From positions 1 to 64,000 of the forward strand of contig JAJRQI010000064.1 in NCBI GenBank assembly GCA_024280335.1: a DNA stretch of 64,000 bases, in the 5' to 3' direction. Below the pieces are notes generated by a model. It saw nothing but the letters and a program-made list of their open reading frames with translations, was not told the DNA's origin and searched no databases. This DNA is from Deltaproteobacteria bacterium (GTDB lineage: Bacteria; Desulfobacterota; Desulfuromonadia; Desulfuromonadales; Geopsychrobacteraceae). Both the position numbers and the translations under genes were made by a program. Of the stretch, positions 54,069-63,416 are shown one piece after another (within the stretch, counting starts at the first letter, position 1; the number at the start of each line of letters is the position of its first letter).

Positions 54069-54353
54069 ATGACGGTTCTGATTACGGCGGTCGCCAGGAT
54101 TCTGGATCTGGCAATCAATATCTATATTTTTATTGTCATTGCCCGGGCATTGATTTCCTGGGTCAGTCCCGATCCTTACAATCCGATTGTTCGTTTTTTG
54201 CACAGTGCGACCGATCCGGTCCTGTACCGATTGCGGCGGCTGCTGCCTTTTTTACAGGCTGGCGGATTTGATCTTTCGCCGATAGTCCTGTTGTTGCTTC
54301 TCTCGGTTGTGCAGCAGGTTATCGTCAGTTTTTTGCTGCAGCTTGCTTATTAA
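54069..54353 (+). CDS. YggT family membrane protein
   Basis: A 94-residue protein with two hydrophobic segments (ILDLAINIYIFIVIARALISW and the C-terminal LLLLSVVQQVIVSFLLQLA, in part) separated by PDPYNPIVRFLHSATDPVLYRLRR, the YggT/YlmG signature. ATG 54069 follows AAAGGTG. In Firmicutes and many other bacteria, ylmG homologues sit next to divIVA and the locus affects septum and envelope organisation; here divIVA follows after 24 nt. Confidence 0.9.
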   Translation: MTVLITAVARILDLAINIYIFIVIARALISWVSPDPYNPIVRFLHSATDPVLYRLRRLLPFLQAGGFDLSPIVLLLLLSVVQQVIVSFLLQLAY

Positions 54354-54377
54354 TTCGTCACATTAAGGACTGGCCTG

Positions 54378-54908
54378 ATGCGCATTACCCCGATCGAAAT
54401 CCAGCAACATCAGTTTAAAACGAGACTGTTCGGTTATGATACTGCGGCTGTCGATCATTTTCTGGAATTGCTGGCTGACGAGCTTGAGGGCCTGAACCGG
54501 CAGAATAGCGAGTTGAAAGAGATTTCGGCCAGAACCCAGTCGGCGCTTGACCAATTACGCGAGCGGGAAAAAGCGGTGCAGGATACGCTGATGACTGCGC
54601 AGCAAGTAACAGAGGATTTAAAAAGCAATGCTCGCAAAGAGGTTGAGGTGTTGATCGCCGAAGCGCAGCTCGAAGGAGAACGGGTAGTCGTGGCTTCAGT
54701 CGAGCAGAAAATGCAGTTGATCAATGACATTCAGAATTTGAAACGGCAGAAAATCTCCTTTGAATGCGGTTTCCGCGCCCTGGTTGAGAGCCACCTGAAG
54801 CTGCTTGAGATGGATGTCCTGCAGATTGAAGAGGAAGAGCTGCAGGCTCAACTACTCGATCATCCGCTTGATCCGGACGAGATCGATCGCGGTTTTGATC
54901 TGCCCTGA
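54378..54908 (+). CDS. DivIVA-domain coiled-coil protein
   Basis: A 176-residue protein with an N-terminal DivIVA domain (MRITPIEIQQHQFKTRLFGYD, then VDHFLELLADELE) and a long coiled coil. DivIVA-like proteins sense curved membrane and organise poles or septa. The RBS is AAGGA before ATG 54378. It overlaps the DUF167 gene by one base (TGATG), so translation is coupled. Confidence 0.9.
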   Translation: MRITPIEIQQHQFKTRLFGYDTAAVDHFLELLADELEGLNRQNSELKEISARTQSALDQLREREKAVQDTLMTAQQVTEDLKSNARKEVEVLIAEAQLEGERVVVASVEQKMQLINDIQNLKRQKISFECGFRALVESHLKLLEMDVLQIEEEELQAQLLDHPLDPDEIDRGFDLP

Positions 54909-55216
54909 TGCTTCCCTGTCTGCAGCAGTCAGCTGAGGGCGTCGTTCTCCGGGTTCTGGTTCAGCCCCGTTCCAGTAGAAATCAACTTGTCGGTCTGCAG
55001 GGAGATTTACTGAAAGTGAAGCTCTGTTCACCACCGGTCGAAGGTGCGGCCAACAAAAGCTGTTGTGAATTTCTGGCAAAGCTTTTCGGCATATCCAAGG
55101 GTTGTGTTACCTTGATCGCCGGTGACAAGGCCCGGCAGAAACGTGTTCTCCTGCGGAATATCGATCTTGCCGGCGTTGAAAGTATTCTTCATGTAAAGCT
55201 TTCGACCACAGCTTGA
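54908..55216 (+). CDS. DUF167 (YggU) family protein
   Basis: A 102-residue protein with the YggU pattern VLRVLVQPRSSRNQLVG, LKVKLCSPPVEGAANKSC and ISKGCVTLIAGDKARQKRV (key parts). A small conserved family of unknown function commonly encoded beside yggT. It overlaps the divIVA stop. Confidence 0.9.
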   Translation: MLPCLQQSAEGVVLRVLVQPRSSRNQLVGLQGDLLKVKLCSPPVEGAANKSCCEFLAKLFGISKGCVTLIAGDKARQKRVLLRNIDLAGVESILHVKLSTTA

Positions 55217-55289
55217 CAGCAAACCCGACAATACCTTATTATCCACGACTGTTTGTAGGCGAAAACCAGATTTTTTTGGAGGTAGTGTC

Positions 55290-55538
55290 ATGCCATTGTA
55301 CGAATATCAGTGTAAAGAATGCGGACTTGAATTCGAAGTTCGGCAGAAGTTTTCCGATGCTCCAGTCAGCGAATGTCGTGACTGCGGCGGTGCTGTCAGC
55401 AAGTTGATCTCCCAGGGTGGTTTTGCACTTAAGGGGAGCGGTTGGTACCAGCAGGGTTATTCGGCACCGGCAGCGAGTTGTGACAGTGCTGCCACCGGTG
55501 GCGGCTGTGCCGGTTGCCCCAAGGCTGCCAACGGTTAA
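55290..55538 (+). CDS. FmdB-family zinc ribbon protein
   Basis: An 82-residue protein starting MPLYEYQCKECGLEFEV, with CKEC and CRDC pairs forming a zinc ribbon and the FmdB-type GGFALKGSGWY segment. The tail is rich in Cys, Gly and Ala (GGGCAGCPKA). FmdB-like proteins are putative regulators, with no defined role. TTGGAGG lies upstream of the ATG. A terminator follows. Confidence 0.88.
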   Translation: MPLYEYQCKECGLEFEVRQKFSDAPVSECRDCGGAVSKLISQGGFALKGSGWYQQGYSAPAASCDSAATGGGCAGCPKAANG

Positions 55539-55560
55539 AAGAATGCAACCTGAATGACAA

Positions 55561-55595
55561 AAAGCTCTGCTGATGCTATCCGCAGGGCTTTTTCA
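55561..55595 (+). terminator. Rho-independent terminator after fmdB
   Basis: AAAGCTCTGC (55561-55570) pairs with GCAGGGCTTT (55582-55591, one G-U), followed by further T. The 210 nt to folD hold no gene; I looked for a glycine or folate riboswitch there and found none. Confidence 0.8.
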
Positions 55596-55804
55596 GTTTC
55601 TGCCAGCAACGTGAACTATGAAGGGTGAGACTTAGATGCTGTGTCTGTGGCATAAAAAGACCTTCAATGAAGGTATACGTTTCTTAAGGGCTGCAGCAGC
55701 TTTACAATCGTAAACTGCTTACGTATAGTTCGGGTTTCATAATGTTTTTGACTCTTATCAAAAGCGTTCGTAACTATTCAGCAGACTTGTGTGGAGGTTT
55801 TTAG

Positions 55805-56662
55805 GTGGCTGAGATTATTGATGGAAAAGCAATCGCTGCAGAAATACGTGAAGAGATCGGCAAGGATACGGCTGATCTGGTGGCCAGAGGAGTGACTCCC
55901 GGATTAGCCGTCGTTCTGGTCGGTGAAGACCCGGCCAGTCGGGTTTATGTTTCGATGAAAGAAAAAGCCTGCGCTGCAGCGGGGATTTTTTCCGACGAAT
56001 ATAAATTGCCGGCAGAAACCGGCGAGGCCGAACTGCTTGAGCTGATCGTCAGGCTCAATGCTGACGAGCGGATCGACGGTATCTTGGTCCAACTGCCGTT
56101 GCCCGACCATATCGACGAGTCGAAAGTGCTCGAGACAATCTCACCGCGCAAGGACGTCGACGGTTTTCATCCCTATAATGTCGGCCGATTGGCGACCGGA
56201 AATCCGCTGTTCCGGCCCTGTACTCCGTACGGCGTGATGAAGATGCTCGAGCGGATCGGTGTTGATCTGAAGGGCAAAGAAGTGGTCGTCGTCGGCCGTT
56301 CAAATATTGTCGGCAAGCCGGTTGCGTTGATGTGTCTGGCGGCTCATGCCACGGTCACCATCTGTCACTCGCGAACCCGGGATCTGCCCGCCAAGGTTGC
56401 TGCTGCCGATGTGGTGATTGCCGCGGTCGGTGTGCCGGAAATGATCAAGGGCAGCTGGATCAAGGAGGGCGCGGTGGTGATCGATGTCGGGGTCAACCGG
56501 GTCGGTGAAAAGCGACTGGTTGGCGATGTTGATTTTGTCGCTGCTTCTGAGCGGGCTGCTGCCATCACGCCGGTTCCCGGCGGCGTCGGTCCGATGACGA
56601 TCACCATGCTGCTTTACAATACGGTTGTCAGTGCCACACGTCGGGCGGAGAAGTGTCGTTAA
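55805..56662 (+). CDS. FolD, methylenetetrahydrofolate dehydrogenase/cyclohydrolase
   Basis: A 285-residue bifunctional enzyme interconverting methylene-, methenyl- and formyl-tetrahydrofolate. Family signatures: [14 protein letters not shown] (with the catalytic lysine), [33 protein letters not shown] (in part), [14 protein letters not shown] and [14 protein letters not shown] start at 55805 after GTGGAGG. It opens a one-carbon operon with metV, metF and the glycine cleavage genes. Confidence 0.97.
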   Translation: MAEIIDGKAIAAEIREEIGKDTADLVARGVTPGLAVVLVGEDPASRVYVSMKEKACAAAGIFSDEYKLPAETGEAELLELIVRLNADERIDGILVQLPLPDHIDESKVLETISPRKDVDGFHPYNVGRLATGNPLFRPCTPYGVMKMLERIGVDLKGKEVVVVGRSNIVGKPVALMCLAAHATVTICHSRTRDLPAKVAAADVVIAAVGVPEMIKGSWIKEGAVVIDVGVNRVGEKRLVGDVDFVAASERAAAITPVPGGVGPMTITMLLYNTVVSATRRAEKCR

Positions 56663-57343
56663 ATGATTATCAGCACCCCGAAAGCACGTCAGGAGCTGGA
56701 AGCTCTTCTGCAGGATTGCCGCACACTGTTCCTGATCGGCTGCGGTTCCTGTGCGACTGCCTGCAAGGTCGGCGGTGAGGATGAGGTCTTTGCTGCCCAG
56801 GAGTGGCTGGAAGCGAGCGGCCGCGAAGTGACCGGCAGTCTGATCCTTGATGAAGCTTGTCATATCATGCGTGCGGCCCGTGAGTTGCGCCGCTTTCGCG
56901 AGCAACTGGATGAGGCTGACGCGTTGCTGATTCTGGCTTGCGGTGCGGGCGTACAATCGATTTCCGACTGTACGGAAAAGCGGGTGCTGGCTGCGGTAAA
57001 TTCACTCTTTGTCGGCAATATTCGCCGTTTCGGTCAGTACGAGGAAAAGTGTTCCCTCTGCGGCGATTGCATTCTCAATGAAACGGCCGGGATCTGCCCG
57101 GTCACGAATTGCAGCAAAGGTTTGTTGAACGGCCCCTGCGGCGGCATGGAGGATGGCTGCTGCGAAGTCGAAACCGATCGGGACTGCGCCTGGACAAGTA
57201 TCTATCAGCGGCTTGAGAAACAGCAGCGGCAGGGAGTTTTTGATCGGGTTGTGGCACCGAAGGATTGGAGCCGTAAATTCAAGCCAGGCAAGCTGAGCTT
57301 GGAACGATCAATCGTTGACAACGGCCGGGAGAAACATCGATGA
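56663..57343 (+). CDS. MetV-like methylenetetrahydrofolate reductase partner protein
   Basis: A 226-residue cysteine-rich protein starting directly after folD. It has FLIGCGSCATACKVGG near the start, LILACGAGVQ in the middle and a C-terminal cluster CSLCGDCILNETAGICP, then NCSKGLLNGPCGG. This matches the MTHFR C-terminal/zinc-binding family, the MetV partner of the short MetF in acetogens and other anaerobes, which helps methylenetetrahydrofolate reduction with low-potential donors. The stop overlaps the metF start by ATGA, consistent with a complex. Confidence 0.85.
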   Translation: MIISTPKARQELEALLQDCRTLFLIGCGSCATACKVGGEDEVFAAQEWLEASGREVTGSLILDEACHIMRAARELRRFREQLDEADALLILACGAGVQSISDCTEKRVLAAVNSLFVGNIRRFGQYEEKCSLCGDCILNETAGICPVTNCSKGLLNGPCGGMEDGCCEVETDRDCAWTSIYQRLEKQQRQGVFDRVVAPKDWSRKFKPGKLSLERSIVDNGREKHR

Positions 57344-58197
57344 GTCGCTTGGCAGATAAATTGGCCCGCCGGCAGTTTGTTTTTACCGCAGAAATTGCTC
57401 CGGCCAAAGGGGTCGATGTCAGCGCTGCGCTGCAGAAGGCGGAGCAGTTGCAGACGCTGGATGCGATCAATATCACTGACAATCAGGGGGCCTGCATGCG
57501 CATGTCGCCGCTGGCTCTGGCACGTCTGCTGGTGGAGCAGGGCTATGAGCCGATTCTGCAGCTCACCTGCCGCGATCGGAATCGGATGGCGCTGCAGTCC
57601 GACCTGCTCGGAGCGGCCGCATTGGGGATTGAAAATTTGCTGCTGTTGACCGGCGATCACCCGAGATTCGGTGATCATGCGGCAGCCCGGCCGGTTTTTG
57701 ATCTTGACTCCGTGCAGCTGTTGCAGGCTGCACAGGGATTGATTGCCGGCAGAGATATGGCGGGCAAGAAACTTGTTACTGCCCCGTCATTTTTCTGCGG
57801 TGCGGCGGTGGCTCCAGCAGCCCAACCGCAGGCATTGGTGCTTAAGAAGTTCAGCAAGAAAGTTACTTGCGGCGCCGGATTCTTTCAGACCCAGGCAGTG
57901 TTCCAGCGCCGGCATCTGGAAACTTTTATGGCAGCCGCCGCCAGCAGCCAGGTGCCGGTCATCCTGGGCGTATTGTTGCTGAAAAGTGTAAAAATGGCAC
58001 AATTCCTCAATCAGAATATTCCGGGTGTACAGGTTCCACAAGATCTGCTACAACGCCTTGATGAGGCAGCTGATCCGTTGCTGGAAGGGGTACGAATTGC
58101 CCGTGAAATGGTCAGCTGGGCCCGTCAGTACTGTCAGGGTGTTCATCTGATGACCTTCGGCCATGAAGAGCTGATTCCGCAGATTCTTGCGCACTGA
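57340..58197 (+). CDS. Methylenetetrahydrofolate reductase (MetF)
   Basis: A 285-residue flavin-dependent barrel enzyme that makes methyl-tetrahydrofolate. Signatures: FVFTAEIAPAKG, INITDNQGACMRM, LQLTCRDRN, LLLLTGDHPRFGDH and GAGFFQTQAVF. It is of the short type that works with MetV, encoded immediately upstream. Methyl-tetrahydrofolate can serve methionine synthesis and, by hypothesis, the methyl supply of HgcA. Confidence 0.9.
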   Translation: MSRLADKLARRQFVFTAEIAPAKGVDVSAALQKAEQLQTLDAINITDNQGACMRMSPLALARLLVEQGYEPILQLTCRDRNRMALQSDLLGAAALGIENLLLLTGDHPRFGDHAAARPVFDLDSVQLLQAAQGLIAGRDMAGKKLVTAPSFFCGAAVAPAAQPQALVLKKFSKKVTCGAGFFQTQAVFQRRHLETFMAAAASSQVPVILGVLLLKSVKMAQFLNQNIPGVQVPQDLLQRLDEAADPLLEGVRIAREMVSWARQYCQGVHLMTFGHEELIPQILAH

Positions 58198-58237
58198 AGG
58201 TTCTGCTGCCAATATTGGCCATCAAAGGAGTCTGTCG

Positions 58238-59326
58238 ATGAAGAAAACGGTCCTGAATCAGCTGCACCATCTGGCGGGAGCCCGCATGATGGAATTCGGT
58301 GGTTGGGAGATGCCGGTCCAGTATGCCGGGGTGATTGCCGAACATCTGGCAGTCCGTGAAGCTGCCGGACTCTTTGATGTTTCACACATGGGGGAGCTTG
58401 AGGTCAGCGGCCCACAGGCTTTCGATTTTCTCCAGTACGCTACTATCAACGATGTTGCCAGTTTGGCCGACGGTCAAATTCAGTACACCGCGCTTTGTTA
58501 TCCTGACGGTGGCGTTGTCGACGATCTGACCCTCTACCGGTTTTCCGCCGAACGCTATCTGCTGTGCGTGAACGCCGCCAATAGCGATAAAGATTTTGCT
58601 TGGTTGCGACAATTGTGCGCCGATTCCAATTTCACCGAACTGGAATTGAGCAACCGCAGCAGCGAGTATGCTCAGCTGGCGTTGCAGGGCCCCAGGGCGG
58701 CGGAGATTCTTGCCAGGTTGACGACTGCCGATCTGACTGATCTTAAATATTACTGGTTTGCCGAAGCTGAGGTCGCCGGTGTGGCGACGATCGTTTCGCG
58801 GACCGGCTATACCGGCGAGGATGGTTTCGAACTCTATTGCCCCACTGCCGGTGGGGTTGTCCTCTGGCAGGCGCTGCTGGCTGCCGGCGCGCCGCTCGGT
58901 TTGCAACCGGCCGGACTCGGCGCGCGGGATACCTTGCGGCTGGAGAAGGCTTACGCTCTTTATGGTCACGAAATCACCGCAGGTATCCATCCGCTCGAGG
59001 CCCGCCTGGCCTGGATCACCAAGCTGAACAGCAGTGACTTTGTCGGCCGACAGGCGTTGCTGGAGGCCAAAAAGAAGGGCCTGAAGCGTAAATTGATCGG
59101 TCTGCAATTGACGGAACCGGGAGTGCCCCGTGAAGGTTATCCGGTACTTTGTGATGGCCGTGAAGTCGGCCGGGTGACCAGCGGCACCATGTCACCCTGC
59201 CTGAAAGTCGGCATTGCCCTGGCCTTGGTAGAGACAGCGTTCGCTGCTGGCGAGCAAGCGTTGCAGATCGGTATTCGAAAACGGCAGGTTGCCGCCGAAC
59301 GGGTAAAACCACCCTTTGTGAAATAA
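58238..59326 (+). CDS. Glycine cleavage system T protein (aminomethyltransferase)
   Basis: A 362-residue enzyme transferring the aminomethyl carbon from GcvH to tetrahydrofolate. It shows MMEFGGWEMPVQYAG, FDVSHMGELEVSGP, RTGYTGEDGFELY, GARDTLRLEKAYALYGHEI (in part) and GRVTSGTMSPCL. ATG at 58238 follows AAAGGAG; an in-frame start at 58187 overlaps metF and is unlikely. First of the gcv genes. Confidence 0.97.
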   Translation: MKKTVLNQLHHLAGARMMEFGGWEMPVQYAGVIAEHLAVREAAGLFDVSHMGELEVSGPQAFDFLQYATINDVASLADGQIQYTALCYPDGGVVDDLTLYRFSAERYLLCVNAANSDKDFAWLRQLCADSNFTELELSNRSSEYAQLALQGPRAAEILARLTTADLTDLKYYWFAEAEVAGVATIVSRTGYTGEDGFELYCPTAGGVVLWQALLAAGAPLGLQPAGLGARDTLRLEKAYALYGHEITAGIHPLEARLAWITKLNSSDFVGRQALLEAKKKGLKRKLIGLQLTEPGVPREGYPVLCDGREVGRVTSGTMSPCLKVGIALALVETAFAAGEQALQIGIRKRQVAAERVKPPFVK

Positions 59327-59364
59327 GCAAACAGCGTAAATAATTTGACCTAAAGGAGGACGCT

Positions 59365-59748
59365 ATGGATTTTCCTGACGAACTGAAGTACACCGAAGAG
59401 CATGAATGGATCTTGATTGAAGAAGACGTCGTCACGATCGGGATCACCGATTTTGCCCAGGATCAGTTGGGGGATGTGGTCTTCGTGGAGCTGCCGGAAG
59501 TTGGTGACCGGCTGGAAACCGGTAAAACCTTGGGTGTCGTTGAGTCGGTAAAGGCGGTTTCAGACGTTTATGCGCCGCTCAGCGGTGAAGTTGTCGAGAT
59601 CAACGAGGCGCTGCCGGATGAGCCTGAGCTGTTGAATACCTCGGCCTATGAAGATGGCTGGATGCTCAAACTCAAACTGTCTTCCCCGAAAGAGTTGGAC
59701 AGTTTGCTGGATGCTGCAGAGTACCAGAAATTTATCGCGCAGGACTGA
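59365..59748 (+). CDS. Glycine cleavage system H protein
   Basis: A 127-residue lipoyl carrier. The lipoylated lysine is Lys63 in VVESVKAVSD; YTEEHEWI at the start and ALPDEPELLN further on are typical. It shuttles the aminomethyl group between P and T proteins. Preceded by AAAGGAGGAC. Confidence 0.97.
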   Translation: MDFPDELKYTEEHEWILIEEDVVTIGITDFAQDQLGDVVFVELPEVGDRLETGKTLGVVESVKAVSDVYAPLSGEVVEINEALPDEPELLNTSAYEDGWMLKLKLSSPKELDSLLDAAEYQKFIAQD

Positions 59749-59792
59749 TTCACTTTTTGGCTCTACCTGCCGTTCTGTTTGAAAGGATAACT

Positions 59793-61145
59793 ATGCGCTA
59801 TCTGCCTCATACTGACGTGGATGTGCAGCAGATGCTGGAAACCATCGGTGTTGAGAAGCTCGATGAGCTCTTTTCCGGGATCCCTGAAAGCTGCCGTTTA
59901 CAAGCCCCCCTCAATCTGCCAGCAGCGAAATCGGAATCGGAAATGATGGCACTTTTGGGCGTTCTGGCAGCTCAAAATGCCAAGGTTTCCGAATGGGATT
60001 CCTTTCTCGGTGGCGGCGCATACAATCATTTCATCCCGGCTGTGGTTGACCATCTGGTCAGCCGCAGTGAATTTTATACCGCCTACACCCCCTACCAGCC
60101 GGAGATCAGTCAGGGTACCCTGCAAGCGGTCTTCGAGTTTCAGACGATGATCTGTCAGTTGACCGGCATGGATGTCGCCAATGCTTCCATGTACGATGGC
60201 GCTTCTGCCTGTGCCGAGGCGGTGCTCCTGGCGCTACGAACCGGCAGAAAGCGCAGCAGAGTCCTATTGTCGCAAGCACTGCATCCGCAATATCGCGAAA
60301 CTGTAGCAACTTACTGTCGATACCTTGATGTAGAACTTGAAGAAATTCCGGCCGTCGAATCCGGGTTGACCGATCAAAAGCAGTTGGCGCAGTTGCTCGA
60401 TGAGCGGGTCGCGGCGGTCGTGGTCGGCTATCCGAACTATTTCGGCCAGGTTGAGGATTTAGCCGCATTTGCCGAGACAACTCATGCTGCAGGGGCAAGA
60501 TTGATTGCTGCGGTTACCGAGCCGCTGTCGTTGGCGCTGTTCAAATCGCCCGGCGAGTTGGGCGCTGATGTGGTCGTCGGTGAAGGGCAGAGCTTCGGTA
60601 TCCCGCTTTCCTACGGGGGGCCGGGGATCGGCTTCTTTGCTGTTAAGCAGAAGGATATGCGTGCCCTGCCGGGTCGGTTGGTCGGTGAGACGATCGATCA
60701 GGATGGCAAGCGCGGCTTCGTGTTAACCCTGGCGACCCGTGAACAACATATCCGGCGTGAGAAAGCGACCTCGAATATCTGCTCCAATCAGGGAATGTGT
60801 ACCCTGATGGTCGCTATCTATCTGGCACTGCATGGCAAGCAGGGGCTGCGCAAGCTGGCCGAACTGAATTACGCCAAGGCAGCTTATGCCAAACAGCAGA
60901 TCGCGCTGCTGGACGGCTTTGAGCTCGTCTTCGGTGGAGAACATTTCAACGAGTTTGTTATCCGTTGCAGCGAACCGGTTGCCGGACTGCTGCAGCGTAT
61001 GGAGCAGCAAGGCATTCTCTCTGGAATCGCTTTGGCACAGGATTATCCCAAGCTGAAAAATTGCCTGCTGCTTTGTGTCACCGAGCAGAACAGTCGCGAG
61101 CAGATCGATCGTTTGGTAACCGCCCTGGCAGGAGGTGAGCTATGA
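59793..61145 (+). CDS. Glycine dehydrogenase (decarboxylating) subunit 1
   Basis: A 450-residue protein, the N-terminal half of P protein in bacteria with a two-subunit enzyme. Signatures: MRYLPHTDVDVQQML, FLGGGAYNHFIP, YTPYQPEISQGTLQ, MYDGASACAEA, GEGQSFGIPLSYGGPG and REQHIRREKATSNICSNQ (in part). ATG 59793 has AAGGA upstream; a GTG-type start at 59757 is less likely. It overlaps gcvPB by 4 nt. Confidence 0.96.
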   Translation: MRYLPHTDVDVQQMLETIGVEKLDELFSGIPESCRLQAPLNLPAAKSESEMMALLGVLAAQNAKVSEWDSFLGGGAYNHFIPAVVDHLVSRSEFYTAYTPYQPEISQGTLQAVFEFQTMICQLTGMDVANASMYDGASACAEAVLLALRTGRKRSRVLLSQALHPQYRETVATYCRYLDVELEEIPAVESGLTDQKQLAQLLDERVAAVVVGYPNYFGQVEDLAAFAETTHAAGARLIAAVTEPLSLALFKSPGELGADVVVGEGQSFGIPLSYGGPGIGFFAVKQKDMRALPGRLVGETIDQDGKRGFVLTLATREQHIRREKATSNICSNQGMCTLMVAIYLALHGKQGLRKLAELNYAKAAYAKQQIALLDGFELVFGGEHFNEFVIRCSEPVAGLLQRMEQQGILSGIALAQDYPKLKNCLLLCVTEQNSREQIDRLVTALAGGEL

Positions 61146-62599
61146 GCAGCACAGACAGTCGCGGGCTGGTTCTTGATGAGAAGTTATTGTTTGAGCTGAC
61201 CGATCCGGGTCGGGTCGGGTACAGTCTGCCGGCCCCGGATGTGCCGCAAACGGTCCCGCGGTCCGAACTGCTGCGTGCAGAGATCGCTGATTTTCCTGAA
61301 CTTTCAGAGGTGGATGTGGTGCGGCATTACACCCGCCTTTCCACCTGGAACTACGGGGTTGACAGCGGGTTTTATCCCTTGGGCAGCTGTACCATGAAGT
61401 ACAACCCCAAGGTCAATGAGCAGGCAGCACGTCTGCCCGGTTTCGCCGAACTGCATCCTCACACCCCTGATCACTTAAGCCAGGGGGCGTTGCAGTTGAT
61501 GTACGAACTGCAACAGGATCTGGCCGAGATTTCCGGTTTCCCGGCGATCACCCTGCAACCGGCGGCCGGTGCACAGGGAGAGTTCGCCGGCATGTTGATG
61601 ATCCGTGCCTGGCATGAAGCGAAGGGTCAAAAGCGCCACAAGGTGATGATTCCCGATACCGCGCACGGTACCAATCCGGCCTCAGCTTCGCTCTGTGGCT
61701 ACGATGTCGTGCCGGTCGCTTCCGATGGCGTGCTCAGTAAAGCGGCGGTCGCTGCGGTGATGGATGATGATGTCGCTGCGTTGATGGTGACCAACCCGAA
61801 CACCCTCGGCCTGTTCGAGTCGGACATCCGTGAAATCTGTGAGCTGGTGCATGCCAAGGGCGGGCTGGTCTACTGCGACGGTGCCAACCTCAATGCCTTG
61901 ATGGGGATCAGTCGCCCCGGCGACATCGGCATCGATGTAATGCACTTCAATCTGCACAAAACTTTTTCCACCCCGCATGGCGGCGGCGGTCCAGGTTCCG
62001 GGCCGGTCGGTGTCGTTGAAAAACTGCAACCGTTCATGCCGGTACCGGTGGTGGTCAAGACTGGCGAATTGTTCCGTCTCGATTACGCGCTGCCGCAATC
62101 GGTCGGGCGGGTCAAGGGGTTTGCCGGGCACTTCAGCATTCTGGTGCGGGCCTATGCTTATATTCTGGCGATGGGCGGTGAAGGTTTGAAGCGGGCCACC
62201 GAGTTGGCAGTCCTCAACGCCAATTATGTCCGCGCCCGACTGGAGGGGACCTACGACCTGCCGTATAAGCAGCGTTCACTGCATGAAGTTGTTTTTTCCG
62301 AAACAGCACTGGCGAACGACTGTCATACCCTCGATGTCGCCAAGCGGCTGATCGATTACGGATATCATCCACCGACCATCTATTTTCCGCTGGTGGTCAA
62401 GGGGGCTTTGATGATCGAGCCGACCGAAACTGAAAGCAAGCAGACCCTGGATGAATTCTGTGACGCGCTGCTGGCGATTGCCGAAGAGGCGAAGACCGAT
62501 CCCGATCTGCTCAAACAGGCGCCGGTGCGGGCACGAGTAAAGCGGCTGGATGAAGCAACTGCTGCGCGCAAACCGAAATTACGCTGGACGAAAGACTGA
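61142..62599 (+). CDS. Glycine dehydrogenase (decarboxylating) subunit 2
   Basis: A 485-residue PLP subunit with the cofactor lysine Lys273 in HFNLHKTFSTPHGGGGPG. Other features: GSCTMKYNPKVNE, LQPAAGAQGE, DTAHGTNPASA and YCDGANLNALMG. With subunit 1 it decarboxylates glycine and loads GcvH. It is the last gene of the one-carbon operon; the HepT gene ends 67 nt beyond on the other strand. Confidence 0.97.
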   Translation: MSSTDSRGLVLDEKLLFELTDPGRVGYSLPAPDVPQTVPRSELLRAEIADFPELSEVDVVRHYTRLSTWNYGVDSGFYPLGSCTMKYNPKVNEQAARLPGFAELHPHTPDHLSQGALQLMYELQQDLAEISGFPAITLQPAAGAQGEFAGMLMIRAWHEAKGQKRHKVMIPDTAHGTNPASASLCGYDVVPVASDGVLSKAAVAAVMDDDVAALMVTNPNTLGLFESDIREICELVHAKGGLVYCDGANLNALMGISRPGDIGIDVMHFNLHKTFSTPHGGGGPGSGPVGVVEKLQPFMPVPVVVKTGELFRLDYALPQSVGRVKGFAGHFSILVRAYAYILAMGGEGLKRATELAVLNANYVRARLEGTYDLPYKQRSLHEVVFSETALANDCHTLDVAKRLIDYGYHPPTIYFPLVVKGALMIEPTETESKQTLDEFCDALLAIAEEAKTDPDLLKQAPVRARVKRLDEATAARKPKLRWTKD

Positions 62600-62666
62600 T
62601 CAGGGACGCCTGTAGATATGAATAATCAGTGGTGATCATATATGGTTCTTGCCGGGGCTGGAGATT

Positions 62667-63020
62667 CTACTGATCTTCCAGATTGAGAATCTCTTCTATC
62701 TGTTTTTGCAAACCGGGTATTTTGTTTTCGATGATGTCCCAAACCAGTTCAAAATCGACGCTGAAGTATTCGTGAATCAGTCGGTTTCTGGTGGCTGCCA
62801 TCTTGCGCCATTCGACGTCAGGGTATTTCTCTTGTATATCTGTCGGGATATTTTTGACCGCTTCGCCGATAATTTCAAGACTGCGGATAGTCGCACGCTG
62901 CAGAACTGGGTCGCATTGAAATTGCTCAAAACTGATATGGCTCGAATTCTCGATAAGAAAGCGGGTCTCATCAAGAATATGGTTCAGGAGGCTAGTGGAT
63001 GACTTCATATTGGACTTCAC
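62667..63020 (-). CDS. HepT-like toxin (HEPN ribonuclease, DUF86)
   Basis: A 117-residue helical HEPN protein with the RX4HXY active-site motif in RNRLIHEYF. In MntA/HepT pairs the toxin is an RNase (or tRNA-directed) that MntA silences by adding AMP to the tyrosine of this motif. It overlaps the mntA 3' end by 29 nt; an alternative ATG 12 nt downstream gives a 17-nt overlap. A TA pair at the end of a housekeeping operon is a common placement. Confidence 0.9.
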   Translation of the reverse strand: MKSNMKSSTSLLNHILDETRFLIENSSHISFEQFQCDPVLQRATIRSLEIIGEAVKNIPTDIQEKYPDVEWRKMAATRNRLIHEYFSVDFELVWDIIENKIPGLQKQIEEILNLEDQ

Positions 63021-63291
63021 TCAGGATTTGATCTTTCAGATGCGGGCTGAGAGATTCTGGCGTCAGGAGGTCAATTTTTTTGCCAAAAATGTCTTCCAGT
63101 AAAAAACAAAGATCTATGTAATTGTCAAAATTTTTCTGTCCCTGCACAAATTCGACGAGAAAATCGAGGTCGCTGGCTGCGGTCGCATCTCCACGGGACT
63201 GTGATCCAAAAAGGCCGATTTGCCGAACTCCCAATTGGTTCAGTTTTGTTTTGTTTTGCTGGATAATTTTGAATATTTCGGCAGCACTCAT
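62992..63291 (-). CDS. MntA-like minimal nucleotidyltransferase antitoxin
   Basis: A 99-residue nucleotidyltransferase with the GSX10DXD motif: GSQSRGDATAASDLD. LFGSQSRGDA and SDLDFLVEF are typical. It should AMPylate the adjacent HepT toxin. It is translated first, before hepT, with overlap. Confidence 0.9.
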   Translation of the reverse strand: MSAAEIFKIIQQNKTKLNQLGVRQIGLFGSQSRGDATAASDLDFLVEFVQGQKNFDNYIDLCFLLEDIFGKKIDLLTPESLSPHLKDQILSEVQYEVIH

Positions 63292-63416
63292 GGTGATCTC
63301 CTTCTTTGGATTCTAGCAGAAGACCTGGAGTCCTACCAGAAAGAAGCTTTTAAGCCTATAATGCATCCAGTCAGGGAAAAGACCGGGGCAGGGTAGAGCG
63401 CAAGCTTCACACTTGA

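Noticed and set aside
55596-55804. A possible glycine riboswitch before the folD-gcv operon
   Set aside because: I found neither the conserved aptamer blocks nor a tandem pair.
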